The notes under the pieces were generated by a model that did no database searches, was not told where the DNA came from, and worked only from the letters and a program-made list of their open reading frames with translations. The position numbers and the translations under genes are program-made. 64,000 nt of DNA from Afipia sp. Root123D2 (GTDB lineage Bacteria; Pseudomonadota; Alphaproteobacteria; Rhizobiales; Xanthobacteraceae), in NCBI RefSeq assembly GCF_001425835.1, contig NZ_LMDP01000001.1, positions 1,483,838 through 1,547,837 on the forward strand, given 5' to 3'. Of the stretch, positions 40,860 to 48,491 are shown one piece after another; within the stretch, counting starts at the first letter, position 1; each line of letters starts with the position of its first letter.

Positions 40860-40919
40860 CAGGTTAGGCAATTTTGCTGCCATTGTTTCCCATAGCGAAT
40901 TTTGGCGATTGCCTACCTG
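40860..40919. promoter_or_regulatory. Left pair of putative integrase arm-type sites
   Basis: Two inverted copies of a GTTAGGCAAT-like motif lie 34 to 93 bases from the left core: caggttaggcaat at 40860-40872 and attgcctacctg at 40908-40919 (opposite strand, one base shorter). The same motif pair occurs near the right core, which suggests arm sites of the tyrosine integrase. The rest of 40827-40987 holds no gene. Confidence 0.6.
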
Positions 40920-40987
40920 AATAGACGCCCGCCAACGGCGCACATTCCCCGGCAAAGTCCGGTTATTTCACTCCATAGGACTACACA

Positions 40988-41200
40988 TTGGAAATCGTGA
41001 ATTTCCGCCCGATTGGGCGGGGTGGACGACGTGCTGGCATGTTCAGCGCGGAAGTCGAAAACGTTTGCCTCAACAAGCTCACGCTCATTCGAAAGCCGAA
41101 CGGTGACGTTCGCGTTTTTGGTGACGACATCAACCGACTCTTGGACTCCATTGCGAAGGCTGCCCTCCAGCACATGGAGGCGCAGCATGAGCGAGGCTAA
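40988..41200 (+). CDS. Small SpoVG-like satellite protein
   Basis: A 70-residue protein read from a TTG start with AGGA eight bases upstream; an internal GTG five codons later is the alternative. It begins MEIVNFRPIGRGG and continues MFSAEVENVCLNKLTLIRKPNGDVRVFG, a layout of short strands that resembles SpoVG-like phage proteins. The match is by eye and weak. Its end overlaps the replication gene by 14 bases, and the latter's GGAGG ribosome site lies inside it. That makes it the first gene of the element's operon. Function unknown; a DNA-binding or regulatory role is possible. Confidence 0.6.
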   Translation: MEIVNFRPIGRGGRRAGMFSAEVENVCLNKLTLIRKPNGDVRVFGDDINRLLDSIAKAALQHMEAQHERG

Positions 41201-42560
41201 GAAAACGGGCGCGGTGGCCGAAATCAAGTGTAGCCGGCAGTATTGGACTTACGGCGCCGATAATCCAAAGAGCATTAAGGCCGAGCGCAATATTGCGCAA
41301 CTTGCTGAGTGGGACGATAGGCTAACGCCCGCAGCCCGCAAGGTGCTCGATTTCATGATTGATTGGGAACACGACGCGCGCGGCGACTCGCTTGCCTCGC
41401 TAAGGCATATCGTGGCGCACCTCCAAGCCCGCGCGCCGGAGGGCTGCGCGATAGCTAAGCGTACCGTCGAGAATGGCATTGCCTGCCTCCTCCATGCCGG
41501 CTGGATTGTCCGCACCTTCAAGGGCACGGGCCAAAAGAATGCCTCAAGGTACGTTGTCCCGGCTGACATCCTAGCCAATGCCGCGCTCGGCCACATGCCA
41601 ACCGTCCCTGACGTAGCGGACGGTTTAACCGTCCCTGACGTAGGGGACAGTACTGTCCCTGACGTAGCGGACGGTTTGGCCTTAACCGTCCCTGACGTAG
41701 CGGACAAAGACACTACTACTAAGACGCGGCTACCAGACGCGGCTATGAGTAGTAGTAATGATTCTGACGGCGCGGCTACGCCGCCGCTTGCGGATGGCCT
41801 TGCGGCCACCGCCGCGGAAACGCCGCCAGGGTTTGAGAGTTTCTGGAATTCCTACGCTCACAAGCAGAAGCGCAAAGATGCGAAGGCGGCATGGGGTAAA
41901 CTGGTTCCAGATGCAGAGCTAGCCGCCACAATCGTCTCCGAAGCCGGCCGGTGGGCTGCGCACTATGTTGAGCACAACGTTGAGCCGCGTTGGCGCGTGT
42001 TGCCGCATAACTGGCTGGCCGGTGAAAACTGGCTTCAGGATTTGCCAATCATCCATACCGACGCCAAGAGCGCAGCTATCAGCAAGACGCGCGGCAGTGG
42101 CAAGGCGAACGCGCCAACGAAAGCCAAGGCTGGCAAGCTGAGTAAGGCAACCCACGCTTTCGCGGAAGGCGAGACCCTCCTGACAATCATCAAGGCGGAC
42201 GTTGTGAAGGGCGCAGCGTCGTCGACACTTGCAATCGTTGCAACTGACGAGACTGGCGTCGAATACAATCACACCACCTTCCTGGAGCACCACAACTCGG
42301 ACACCCAAGAGGCGGGGCAGCGCGAGCTAGGAGACATCGTTCGCGCGGCCGGCCTGTCGGAGATCGAGGACTCAAAGGTGTTGCATGGACTCGAGATTGT
42401 CGCGGTGGTTGAAGGTGGCAAGCTGGAGTTCACTGCGCCGCTTGAGCGGAAGCCCAAGCCGGAGTCGCCAACCCGCACCTCTCGCCCGCTAACACCAGCC
42501 GAGCAACGCGCCTGCGATGAAGCATATGCGGCTTGGTGCGCCGAGCAGGACGCGGCATGA
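41187..42560 (+). CDS. Lambda-O-like replication initiator fused to a DUF669-like domain
   Basis: A 457-residue protein starting MSEAKKTGAVAEI behind GGAGG; the longer open frame upstream is out of character. Residues about 35-105 form a winged-helix domain (LTPAARKVLDFMIDWE, KRTVENGIACLLHAGWIV). Residues about 138-174 are four TVPDVADG-type repeats encoded by DNA iterons. Residues about 215-290 carry FESFWNSYAHKQKRKDAKAAW and RVLPHNWLAGENWLQD, the C-terminal pattern of phage replication proteins. The last third (YNHTTFLEHHNSD, GQRELGDIVRAAGLSEIEDS) resembles DUF669, a phage ssDNA-associated family. The likely role is to bind the internal origin and start replication after excision. The HNH gene overlaps its stop by four bases. 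Confidence 0.7.
   Translation: MSEAKKTGAVAEIKCSRQYWTYGADNPKSIKAERNIAQLAEWDDRLTPAARKVLDFMIDWEHDARGDSLASLRHIVAHLQARAPEGCAIAKRTVENGIACLLHAGWIVRTFKGTGQKNASRYVVPADILANAALGHMPTVPDVADGLTVPDVGDSTVPDVADGLALTVPDVADKDTTTKTRLPDAAMSSSNDSDGAATPPLADGLAATAAETPPGFESFWNSYAHKQKRKDAKAAWGKLVPDAELAATIVSEAGRWAAHYVEHNVEPRWRVLPHNWLAGENWLQDLPIIHTDAKSAAISKTRGSGKANAPTKAKAGKLSKATHAFAEGETLLTIIKADVVKGAASSTLAIVATDETGVEYNHTTFLEHHNSDTQEAGQRELGDIVRAAGLSEIEDSKVLHGLEIVAVVEGGKLEFTAPLERKPKPESPTRTSRPLTPAEQRACDEAYAAWCAEQDAA
41601..41708 (+). repeat. Four palindromic iterons inside the replication gene (candidate origin)
   Basis: Four near-identical 24-bp units start at 41601, 41628, 41652 and 41685. The consensus is A-Y-Y-GTCCCTGACGTAG-S-GGAC-R-GT, with arms such as ACCGTCC...GGACGGT. 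Unit 2 has coordinated changes and unit 4 lacks the last bases. Spacings are 27, 24 and 33 bp. Phage lambda has the same plan: iterons with internal dyad symmetry inside the gene of the initiator that binds them. Confidence 0.75.
41712..41756. repeat. Inverted repeat enclosing two tandem 11-mers, next to the iterons
   Basis: ACTACTACT (41712-41720) and AGTAGTAGT (41748-41756) form perfect 9-bp arms. Between them AGACGCGGCTA occurs twice (41722-41732 and 41735-41745). The structure starts a few bases after the last iteron, where an unwinding or accessory site of an origin would be expected. Its function is inferred from position only. Confidence 0.6.
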
Positions 42561-42874
42561 GCGGCTGGCCTTACACGACAGCAGCATGGCGGCGCTTACG
42601 TGCTGCCAAGCTGGCCGATAAGCCGGTGTGCGAGGTGTGCGAGATGCGTGGCCGCACGGTGTTGGCCAAGGCAGTGGACCACCGCGTTGCTATCGCGGCC
42701 GGTGGGCCAGCCTTTCCGCCGTTGTCGGGCCTGCGCAGCATGTGCGCATCCTGCCACAACTACAAAACCAACGTGGCAGACAGGCCGGACAGGCAGGCCA
42801 AGCTAGGCAGCGCCTTCAAGGGGTGCGCGGCAGATGGCAGCCCGATATCGCCTGACGATGACTGGTTCCAATAG
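42557..42874 (+). CDS. HNH endonuclease (packaging-associated)
   Basis: A 105-residue HNH nuclease. C25/C28 (CEVC) and C63/C66 (CASC) form the zinc knuckle. D41-H42 in VDHRVAIAAGG and H67-N68 in CHNYKT supply the beta-beta-alpha metal active site. Small HNH proteins of this type sit next to the large terminase in HK97-like phages and in capsid-forming satellites, where they assist DNA cleavage during packaging. Its ATG overlaps the stop of the replication gene, and TerL follows after 237 bases in which no small terminase could be recognised. Confidence 0.88.
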   Translation: MSGWPYTTAAWRRLRAAKLADKPVCEVCEMRGRTVLAKAVDHRVAIAAGGPAFPPLSGLRSMCASCHNYKTNVADRPDRQAKLGSAFKGCAADGSPISPDDDWFQ

Positions 42875-43111
42875 GAACCGCAGCGGTGGCGCTGGGTGCG
42901 TTTAGCGCGCCCAAGCTACCCAACCACCAGCCAGCGATTAAACGCGCCAGCGAGCCGGAATCGCAAGATATGGGGCGTCGTGGTCACGGTGGCCCAATAC
43001 CTAGGGGGCTTCGGAGGACTGGAAAGCCTCACCTATGTACCGGCGGCACCCAATCGCACGGACTTAGTTTTTGCTAACGACTCGCAACTAGACACAAATG
43101 GAACTTGAATA

Positions 43112-44749
43112 ATGGGGCTCAGAGGGCCGGGTGCGAAACCCAAATCTAAAAAGGGTAAGGCCGCGGCAAAGCTCCGCAAGGTGCTGCCATGGGAGGTTGA
43201 CGGGCTGTCACGGCTGGAGCGCGTGGTGGCGTTCTGTGAAGACATGCGAGTAACGCAAGGATCGCTGCGCGGCACTACCATGAAACTGCGGCAATGGCAG
43301 ATTGATGAAATCCTTGCTCCGATTTACGCCGAGGACGCGCCCGGTATCAGGCCGGTGCGCACCGCGGTGGTTTCAATGGGCAGGAAGAACGGCAAAACTT
43401 TTCTGTCTGCTGCTTTGGCCGCGTGTCACTTGTGCGGATCGGAAGCGGAGGAGCGCGGCGAAATCTATTTTGCCGCTATCGACAAGCTGCAGGCTTCAAA
43501 GGCATGGGCCGAAGTGAAGGCGCTGCTTGAGGCGCATCCGGAGCTTAGCGAGCGCGTCAACATCATTAGGTTTTCAAAGGAGATTGAAGTTTTGGAGGGC
43601 GTCGGCAAGGGCTCGGTGCTAAAAGCCGTGTCTGCCGACGCGGATAGCAAGCTAGGAATGAGCCCGTCGTTCGTTCTCTGTGACGAGGCCGGTTACTGGC
43701 CGAAACGCGATTTGTTTGACGCATTCGATAGTGCGCTCGGCGCTCGCGACAATCCGCTGATTGTTCTTATTTCAACTCAAGCCAAGGATGACGCTCATTT
43801 CTTTTCAGAGATGCTGGACTACGGCACGCGGGTGAAGGCTGGCGAAATAGACGATCCTAGTTTCCACCTGTCGCTGTTTGCGGCCGGTGACAAGGACGAT
43901 CCATGGAGTCCGGAAACGTGGGCAAAGGCCAATCCGGCGCTAGGCGACTTCAACAGCCTTGAGCAAATCGAGCGCATGGCCGCACAGGCGCAGCGCATTC
44001 CATCCAAGGAGGCCGACTTCCGCAATAAGGTGCTCAACCAGCGTGTCGACGGTACGGTGCGCTTTATCGCGGCCCGCGAGTGGAATGATTGTAACCTTGG
44101 GCCGATCGATGAGAAGGCGCTCGAAGGACGGCCCTGCTTTGGGGCCTTGGATTTATCCGCCGCAAGGGATCTCACGGCTTGGGTGCTTGCCTTTCCGATG
44201 GATGACGGCACGGTGCAGTTGCTACCCCGTTTTTTCCTGCCCGAATTCGACATTGCCGGGAAATCGGACTTGGATCGAGTCCCATACGATCTATGGGCGA
44301 AGCAAGCCGACGCACGCCTAACGCTGTTACCCGGCAAGGTTATCGATCCTGCACTTGTGGCCGAGGCAATGGCCGACGACGCGGCCCGGTTCGAGATTCA
44401 GGCAATCGCATTTGATCGCTGGCGCATCGAAGATTTGAAACGCGAGCTTGCGAAACTATCGATTCAGTTGCCGCTGGAGCCGTTCGGCCAAGGATACAAG
44501 GATATGAGTCCGGCCGTCGATAACCTTGAGGTGCTGGTGGCGCAGCGGCGGATTAATCACGCGGGAAATCCGATTATGCGGATGTGTGCGAGCAATGCCG
44601 TTGTCACCCGCGATCCGGCCGGTTCGCGCAAACTAGATAAGTCGAAGGCATCCGGCCGCATTGATGGTATCGTCGCGGCGGCTATGTCGCTCGCGATCGC
44701 CGCGCGTCATGAGCCGCAGACGTTGCCAGCGTGTTTGCTGGCGGCATAG
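43112..44749 (+). CDS. Phage terminase large subunit
   Basis: A 545-residue TerL. The N-terminus MGLRGPGAKPKSKKGK precedes the ATPase domain, which has a Walker A-like SMGRKNGKT at 88-96 and Walker B SFVLCDEAG near 190. The C-terminal RNase H-like nuclease has FGALDLSAARDLTAW, a conserved catalytic Asp, and the late RIDGIVAAAMS block. It powers DNA translocation into the prohead and cuts the packaged DNA. All motifs are intact, so it looks functional. Confidence 0.93.
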   Translation: MGLRGPGAKPKSKKGKAAAKLRKVLPWEVDGLSRLERVVAFCEDMRVTQGSLRGTTMKLRQWQIDEILAPIYAEDAPGIRPVRTAVVSMGRKNGKTFLSAALAACHLCGSEAEERGEIYFAAIDKLQASKAWAEVKALLEAHPELSERVNIIRFSKEIEVLEGVGKGSVLKAVSADADSKLGMSPSFVLCDEAGYWPKRDLFDAFDSALGARDNPLIVLISTQAKDDAHFFSEMLDYGTRVKAGEIDDPSFHLSLFAAGDKDDPWSPETWAKANPALGDFNSLEQIERMAAQAQRIPSKEADFRNKVLNQRVDGTVRFIAAREWNDCNLGPIDEKALEGRPCFGALDLSAARDLTAWVLAFPMDDGTVQLLPRFFLPEFDIAGKSDLDRVPYDLWAKQADARLTLLPGKVIDPALVAEAMADDAARFEIQAIAFDRWRIEDLKRELAKLSIQLPLEPFGQGYKDMSPAVDNLEVLVAQRRINHAGNPIMRMCASNAVVTRDPAGSRKLDKSKASGRIDGIVAAAMSLAIAARHEPQTLPACLLAA

Positions 44750-44767
44750 TGAAGGGAAAAGGAAACA

Positions 44768-45274
44768 ATGAAGACGAGACAAATATTTGAAACAAAAAAA
44801 TTGTCGACTGCAAAGCCAGGTGAATTGATTATTATCACCGCGACGGGAAATTGGTACGCGATTGTACTTGCCGCCGACGCTCATAGCACCCTGCTCGCAT
44901 ATCTTCAGCCGGTGACGCCGAACGAGCGAGATGGCTATGCTTTTTATCAGGTCATCAAAGAAGACCCCCGGTGTTTGTCTTACGGGACGGACTGGTTGCT
45001 AGAGCCGACAATTGACGACGGCTTATTCCGCTCTCCAAACAACGTATGTTTTACCGGTGGTCTCTATTTGGACGGCAATAGCTACGTGGCCGAATTTTCG
45101 CTGCGAGATAAGGATTTCTCAAACAGACGCTTCTTTAATTTGACTGACGGGAAATTGGTTGAGGGCGTGAATAACAGTGCGCTGATTTTTGGTGGGTGGA
45201 AGATTTCTATCCCGTCTGCAGATGGAGAGAAGCCGACTCAATTGCTTGAGGTGAAGCCTTCTCAGATGCGCTAG
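44768..45274 (+). CDS. Unknown protein in satellite, possible cargo gene
   Basis: A 168-residue protein with AAGGA just ahead of the ATG, 18 bases after TerL. It starts MKTRQIFETKKLSTAKPGEL and contains ITATGNWYAIVLAADAHSTLLAYLQP and FSNRRFFNLTDGKL. No family is recognised, and there are no membrane segments or signal peptide. Its first 100 bases are markedly A-rich compared with neighbours, which suggests a separate origin. A position between packaging and capsid genes is where accessory genes are often carried. Function cannot be inferred. Confidence 0.7.
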   Translation: MKTRQIFETKKLSTAKPGELIIITATGNWYAIVLAADAHSTLLAYLQPVTPNERDGYAFYQVIKEDPRCLSYGTDWLLEPTIDDGLFRSPNNVCFTGGLYLDGNSYVAEFSLRDKDFSNRRFFNLTDGKLVEGVNNSALIFGGWKISIPSADGEKPTQLLEVKPSQMR

Positions 45275-45406
45275 GCTTTCCGCTCCCCACTAGGGCATAT
45301 GGCCCTATCTTGCGCGTTTTCCCGGTTTGTGGATCAATAGGCGAGTCGCTGGGTGCTGGTACCACCACAGCGACTCTAACCACCAACCGCGAAAGGACCG
45401 CGATCA

Positions 45407-45835
45407 ATGGCTAAGGCCAATAAACAGACCACAAAGATTCGCCGCAAGGGCGCTGCCAAGGTGAAACCCCTGCAGGACTTGCCGCCCTTCGAACCCAAAT
45501 ATCTGATGCGCGTCAACGCGGCCGACGTGTCGGGCGATATCTCGCACGGCGATTTGGTATTGCTGGCGCGAGATGATCTGCCGCAGGCTGGCGATTTAGT
45601 CTGTGTACACCCGAAACAAGGCTTCGGCAGCCCGGTTCTGGTGAACCTCGATACCGGCCTTTCGGAGATCGATTGGAAGCGGATGCCGTTCGAACTGAGC
45701 GCAGCGGATGGTTGCGTGTCTGTTGTGATGGGAACCGTATTCGGCAGCACAAGGCAGTTTGTCGCGCCGATGGACAAACTGCTTGCCGTCCATAAGTGCG
45801 AGGGCCGGTACGAACCGGCGCGGTCGGCGGCCTGA
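45407..45835 (+). CDS. Unknown satellite protein with S24/LexA-like fold signature but no visible catalytic residues
   Basis: A 142-residue protein preceded by AAAGGA. After a basic N-terminus (MAKANKQTTKIRRKGAAKVK) it reads GDISHGDLVLLARDDLPQAGDLVCVHPKQ and later VVMGTVFGS. This resembles the S24 peptidase beta-fold of LexA/CI C-terminal domains (...GDLVLV...GDLV...GTV). The usual Ser-Met and Lys catalytic positions are not evident, and there is no HTH. If the resemblance is real, it could be a scaffold or a decoy of SOS or CI regulators. The match is by eye and uncertain. Confidence 0.6.
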   Translation: MAKANKQTTKIRRKGAAKVKPLQDLPPFEPKYLMRVNAADVSGDISHGDLVLLARDDLPQAGDLVCVHPKQGFGSPVLVNLDTGLSEIDWKRMPFELSAADGCVSVVMGTVFGSTRQFVAPMDKLLAVHKCEGRYEPARSAA

Positions 45836-46503
45836 TACTAACCCGCGGATTCCGCCCGCGTCGTAATTGGCGCGGGCTGTCTCTCTAAAGACACACCGAA
45901 GTTTCTTCTTAGCTCGACTGTGCCGTCGAGGGCGTTCCCGTTGACATATAAGTAGGGGGACGGCCTGACGCGCCATGGAGACTGTCCCTTGCCTGCCGTC
46001 TCAGCCGGTTACCTATAGGGGGCGTCTGCAGTTCGAGCCGCCATCGACGCCATGTGTACGGCAATCCGCCCGCCAATCCCTTAAGGTTATAGAGGGGACT
46101 GGAAGGTTGTGCCCCAACCGGGCTCGGGCATGCCGCCTAAAGCGAGTCGCCGTAGGGTACATTCTTGAGGGGAAATTTTTCCAACTCTCCGCTTTACGGT
46201 GAGCACCTTGGTTGCCTAGCTTTCATCAACAAGAGCGCGCAAAGCGCCAAAACTTGCCGCCCGACTGCGGCACTCTCTATCCCGGCTTAGGCCGCAACAA
46301 CAAAAAAAACAGCCGCGCCGTAAAAGGCGCAATTACCCGGAATACCGGCTTTTCCATTGCCCCTTCGGAATTCCATCACCTGATTTGAATTGCTCGCCAG
46401 CCTTCGTGCTGCGCGGGCGTTTTGCGTTGGCTTCGCGCCAGCGTGTTACCGCCCGTCGCGACGGGCACCCGGCCGCAAGGCCATCCTAGGAGACTATTTC
46501 TAC
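45836..46503 (+). other. 668-base non-coding segment with many stem-loops before the capsid gene
   Basis: No credible gene is present. Inverted repeats are dense: CTCGAC/GTCGAG (45913-45930), a hairpin CGTTGGC/GCCAGCG (46425-46443), a perfect 16-base palindrome gcccgtcgcgacgggc (46451-46466) and GGCC/GGCC (46471-46482). The last three are stacked immediately ahead of the capsid ribosome site AGGAG. An open frame entering from 46390 into the capsid gene is in this region but lacks a ribosome site and homology. Confidence 0.6.
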
Positions 46504-47679
46504 ATGCCTAATATCAATTCGCTTCGTGAAACCCGCGCCAGCAAGATTACTGCCCTGCGCGCGCTCGGTGACACCCCTGACGCCACCAAATTCGATGCCC
46601 TCGAAACGGAAGTGCGCGCGCTGGATACGCAAATCAAGAATGCTGCCACGTTGGCGGAATTCGAACGCCAGGCCGATGCCGCACCTGACACTCGCCTTGA
46701 TGCCGAGGTGCGCGAATTTTCGGTGGCGAAGGCTATCCGGGAATCCGTTGCCGGCGGTTTGACGGGCCGTGAGGCTGAAGTTTCGGCCGAGCTCGGTAAG
46801 GGGCGTGAAGTCAGAGGCATTATGGTGCCAACCGCGGCCATCTTTGGCGAGCAGCGGGCCATGACTGTCGGCACGGCTGCGAATGGTGGCAACACTGTCG
46901 CCACTAACCTGGGCGGGCTTATCGACAGGTTGCGGCCCGTCTTGGCGGTGCAGGGCTTGGGCGCAACCGTGATTTCCGGCCTTGTCGGCAATCTCGATTT
47001 GCCCCGCTTAACGTCAGGCCCGCAGGCATATTGGATTTCTGAGGACGCGGCGACGACTGCCTCAGATAGCCATTTCGACAAGGTGAGCCTGACTCCCCGC
47101 ACCGTTTCGGGTGAAATGTATATGTCGCGCCGTCTTACTCTCCAGAGTGGCGTTGCGATTGAAAACCTTCTCCGAAACGATTTGGCGTTTGTGCTTGCGC
47201 AGGCGTTGGACTCGGCGGCGATTCAGGGCGGCGGTTCGAATGAGCCGGATGGCATTTTGGAAACCATCACGGCGAATGCTACCAGCGAAACCGAGTTGTC
47301 GGATATCGCTGCGGACCTTATCGCCGCGCTCGAAATCGACGACGTCTCCGGCAGCACGGGCTTCCTCACTTCGCCCAAGCTGTTGGCCACCGTGCGCAAG
47401 GTGAAGGACGATAACAACCGCATCATTCCCGTCTCGGATATTTTCCACGGCGAGAAGGTCGTTTCCTCGAACAACGTGCCGGACGACGCGGGTAGCCCGG
47501 CAAAAGAGCATCTGATTTATGGTGCTTGGAGCAACCTCGTAATTGGTTACTGGAGCGGCGTGGATATCCTCGCCAACCCGTACAGCGATGCGAGCAAGGG
47601 CGGCTTGCGACTGCACGCATTTTTGGATGCGGATATCGCTATCCGTCATCCGGAAGCCTTCTCCTACAAGGCCGTTTAA
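46504..47679 (+). CDS. HK97-family major capsid protein
   Basis: A 391-residue major head protein. The start MPNINSLRETRASK follows TAGGAG. Residues 1 to about 75 are helical and charged, the delta-domain scaffold normally removed by the prohead protease. The body contains GTAANGGNTVATNLGGLID, LPRLTSGPQAYWISEDAA (E-loop region), LTPRTVSGEMYMSRRL, and LRNDLAFVLAQALDSAAIQG, all typical of HK97 capsids. It is complete, and is followed by the connector and the protease expected to process it. Confidence 0.93.
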   Translation: MPNINSLRETRASKITALRALGDTPDATKFDALETEVRALDTQIKNAATLAEFERQADAAPDTRLDAEVREFSVAKAIRESVAGGLTGREAEVSAELGKGREVRGIMVPTAAIFGEQRAMTVGTAANGGNTVATNLGGLIDRLRPVLAVQGLGATVISGLVGNLDLPRLTSGPQAYWISEDAATTASDSHFDKVSLTPRTVSGEMYMSRRLTLQSGVAIENLLRNDLAFVLAQALDSAAIQGGGSNEPDGILETITANATSETELSDIAADLIAALEIDDVSGSTGFLTSPKLLATVRKVKDDNNRIIPVSDIFHGEKVVSSNNVPDDAGSPAKEHLIYGAWSNLVIGYWSGVDILANPYSDASKGGLRLHAFLDADIAIRHPEAFSYKAV

Positions 47680-47682
47680 TCT

Positions 47683-47961
47683 ATGTCCGCGGTGACATTG
47701 GATGATGTGAAGGCACACATTCGCATCAGCCATTCCAGCGAGGACTCGTATCTTGAGTCGTTGCTGGACGCCGCGGAAGGTTACGTTGCATCGATTGGCG
47801 TGGTGGACGAGAGTCCACCACAGCCTGCAATCGGGCACGCAATTCTTCTGCTAGTTGGACATTGGTATCAAAACCGCGAATCCGCAGCCACCGAGCCACC
47901 GAAAGCAATCGCTTTTGGAGTGGACACGTTGCTTGCGCCGTATCGTGAGGTAAATCTCTAA
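47683..47961 (+). CDS. gp6-like head-tail connector protein
   Basis: A 92-residue protein starting three bases after the capsid stop. MSAVTLDDVKAHIRIS, DSYLESLLDAAEGYVAS and ILLLVGHWYQNRE are the characteristic helical blocks of the HK97 gp6/YqbG-like adaptor that forms a ring under the portal. The next gene's ATG shares one base with its stop (TAATG), so both are read from one message. Confidence 0.88.
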   Translation: MSAVTLDDVKAHIRISHSSEDSYLESLLDAAEGYVASIGVVDESPPQPAIGHAILLLVGHWYQNRESAATEPPKAIAFGVDTLLAPYREVNL

Positions 47962-48491
47962 TGACAATCACAATCGAAGAGCGCGCCGCAATCGAGGTGC
48001 GCGCGGAAGGCCGCAAGCTGACGGGCTACGCCGCACTCTATAACACCGAGGCGCGCATCGCAGATTTTTCCGAAACGATTTCGCCCGGTGCGTTTGATAC
48101 CAGTCTTGCCGAAAGCAGAGACATTCTCGCGCTTGTAGACCATGACAGGACTAAAGTGCTTGGCCGCACCAAAGCCGGTACGTTGCGACTTAGCAGCGAC
48201 ACGCGCGGCCTCAAGTTTGAAATCGACTTGCCCAACACGACGGTTGCTAACGACGTCTTAGCCAACGTGCGAAACATGGGCGGCTGTAGCTTCGGCTTCT
48301 CCGTCGATAAAGAGGACTGGCAAGGCGAGCGGCGCACGCTGCAATCGGTGACGCTGCACGAGGTTAGCGTTGTCAGCGCATGGCCTGCCTACGACGGAAC
48401 GTCTGTATCGGCCCGCGCGAAACAAAACCGCACCGCTACGCAACGTCGCATCGCTCTCTTGGAAATGGAGGCTGGCAATGTGGCCGTTTAA
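47961..48491 (+). CDS. HK97-family prohead protease
   Basis: A 176-residue U35 prohead maturation protease. LTGYAALYNTEARIADFSETISPGAFD is the standard opening. The catalytic His lies in LALVDHDRTKVLGRT and the catalytic Ser in MGGCSFGFSV, followed by LHEVSVVSAWPAY. It should trim the capsid delta domain during head maturation. It sits after the capsid rather than before it, unlike the common portal-protease-capsid order. Its 3' end overlaps the portal gene by 14 bases. Confidence 0.93.
   Translation: MTITIEERAAIEVRAEGRKLTGYAALYNTEARIADFSETISPGAFDTSLAESRDILALVDHDRTKVLGRTKAGTLRLSSDTRGLKFEIDLPNTTVANDVLANVRNMGGCSFGFSVDKEDWQGERRTLQSVTLHEVSVVSAWPAYDGTSVSARAKQNRTATQRRIALLEMEAGNVAV

Noticed and set aside
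41601..41708. CRISPR array
   Set aside because: Repeats are only four, are internally palindromic, and are separated by 0-9 bases with no spacers; they lie in frame within a coding gene and fit iterons.
42886..43108. Short open frames between HNH and TerL as a small terminase
   Set aside because: No ribosome site, no HTH pattern and unnatural composition (Pro/Arg/His/Cys); the frames do not abut TerL properly.
45975..46202. 75-residue open frame in the segment before the capsid gene
   Set aside because: Composition is unlike the neighbouring genes, with no ribosome site and no family.
46390..46503. N-terminal extension of the capsid protein
   Set aside because: The extension is Arg/Ala/Cys-rich without homology and covers the hairpins; the ATG after TAGGAG gives the normal HK97 delta-domain start.
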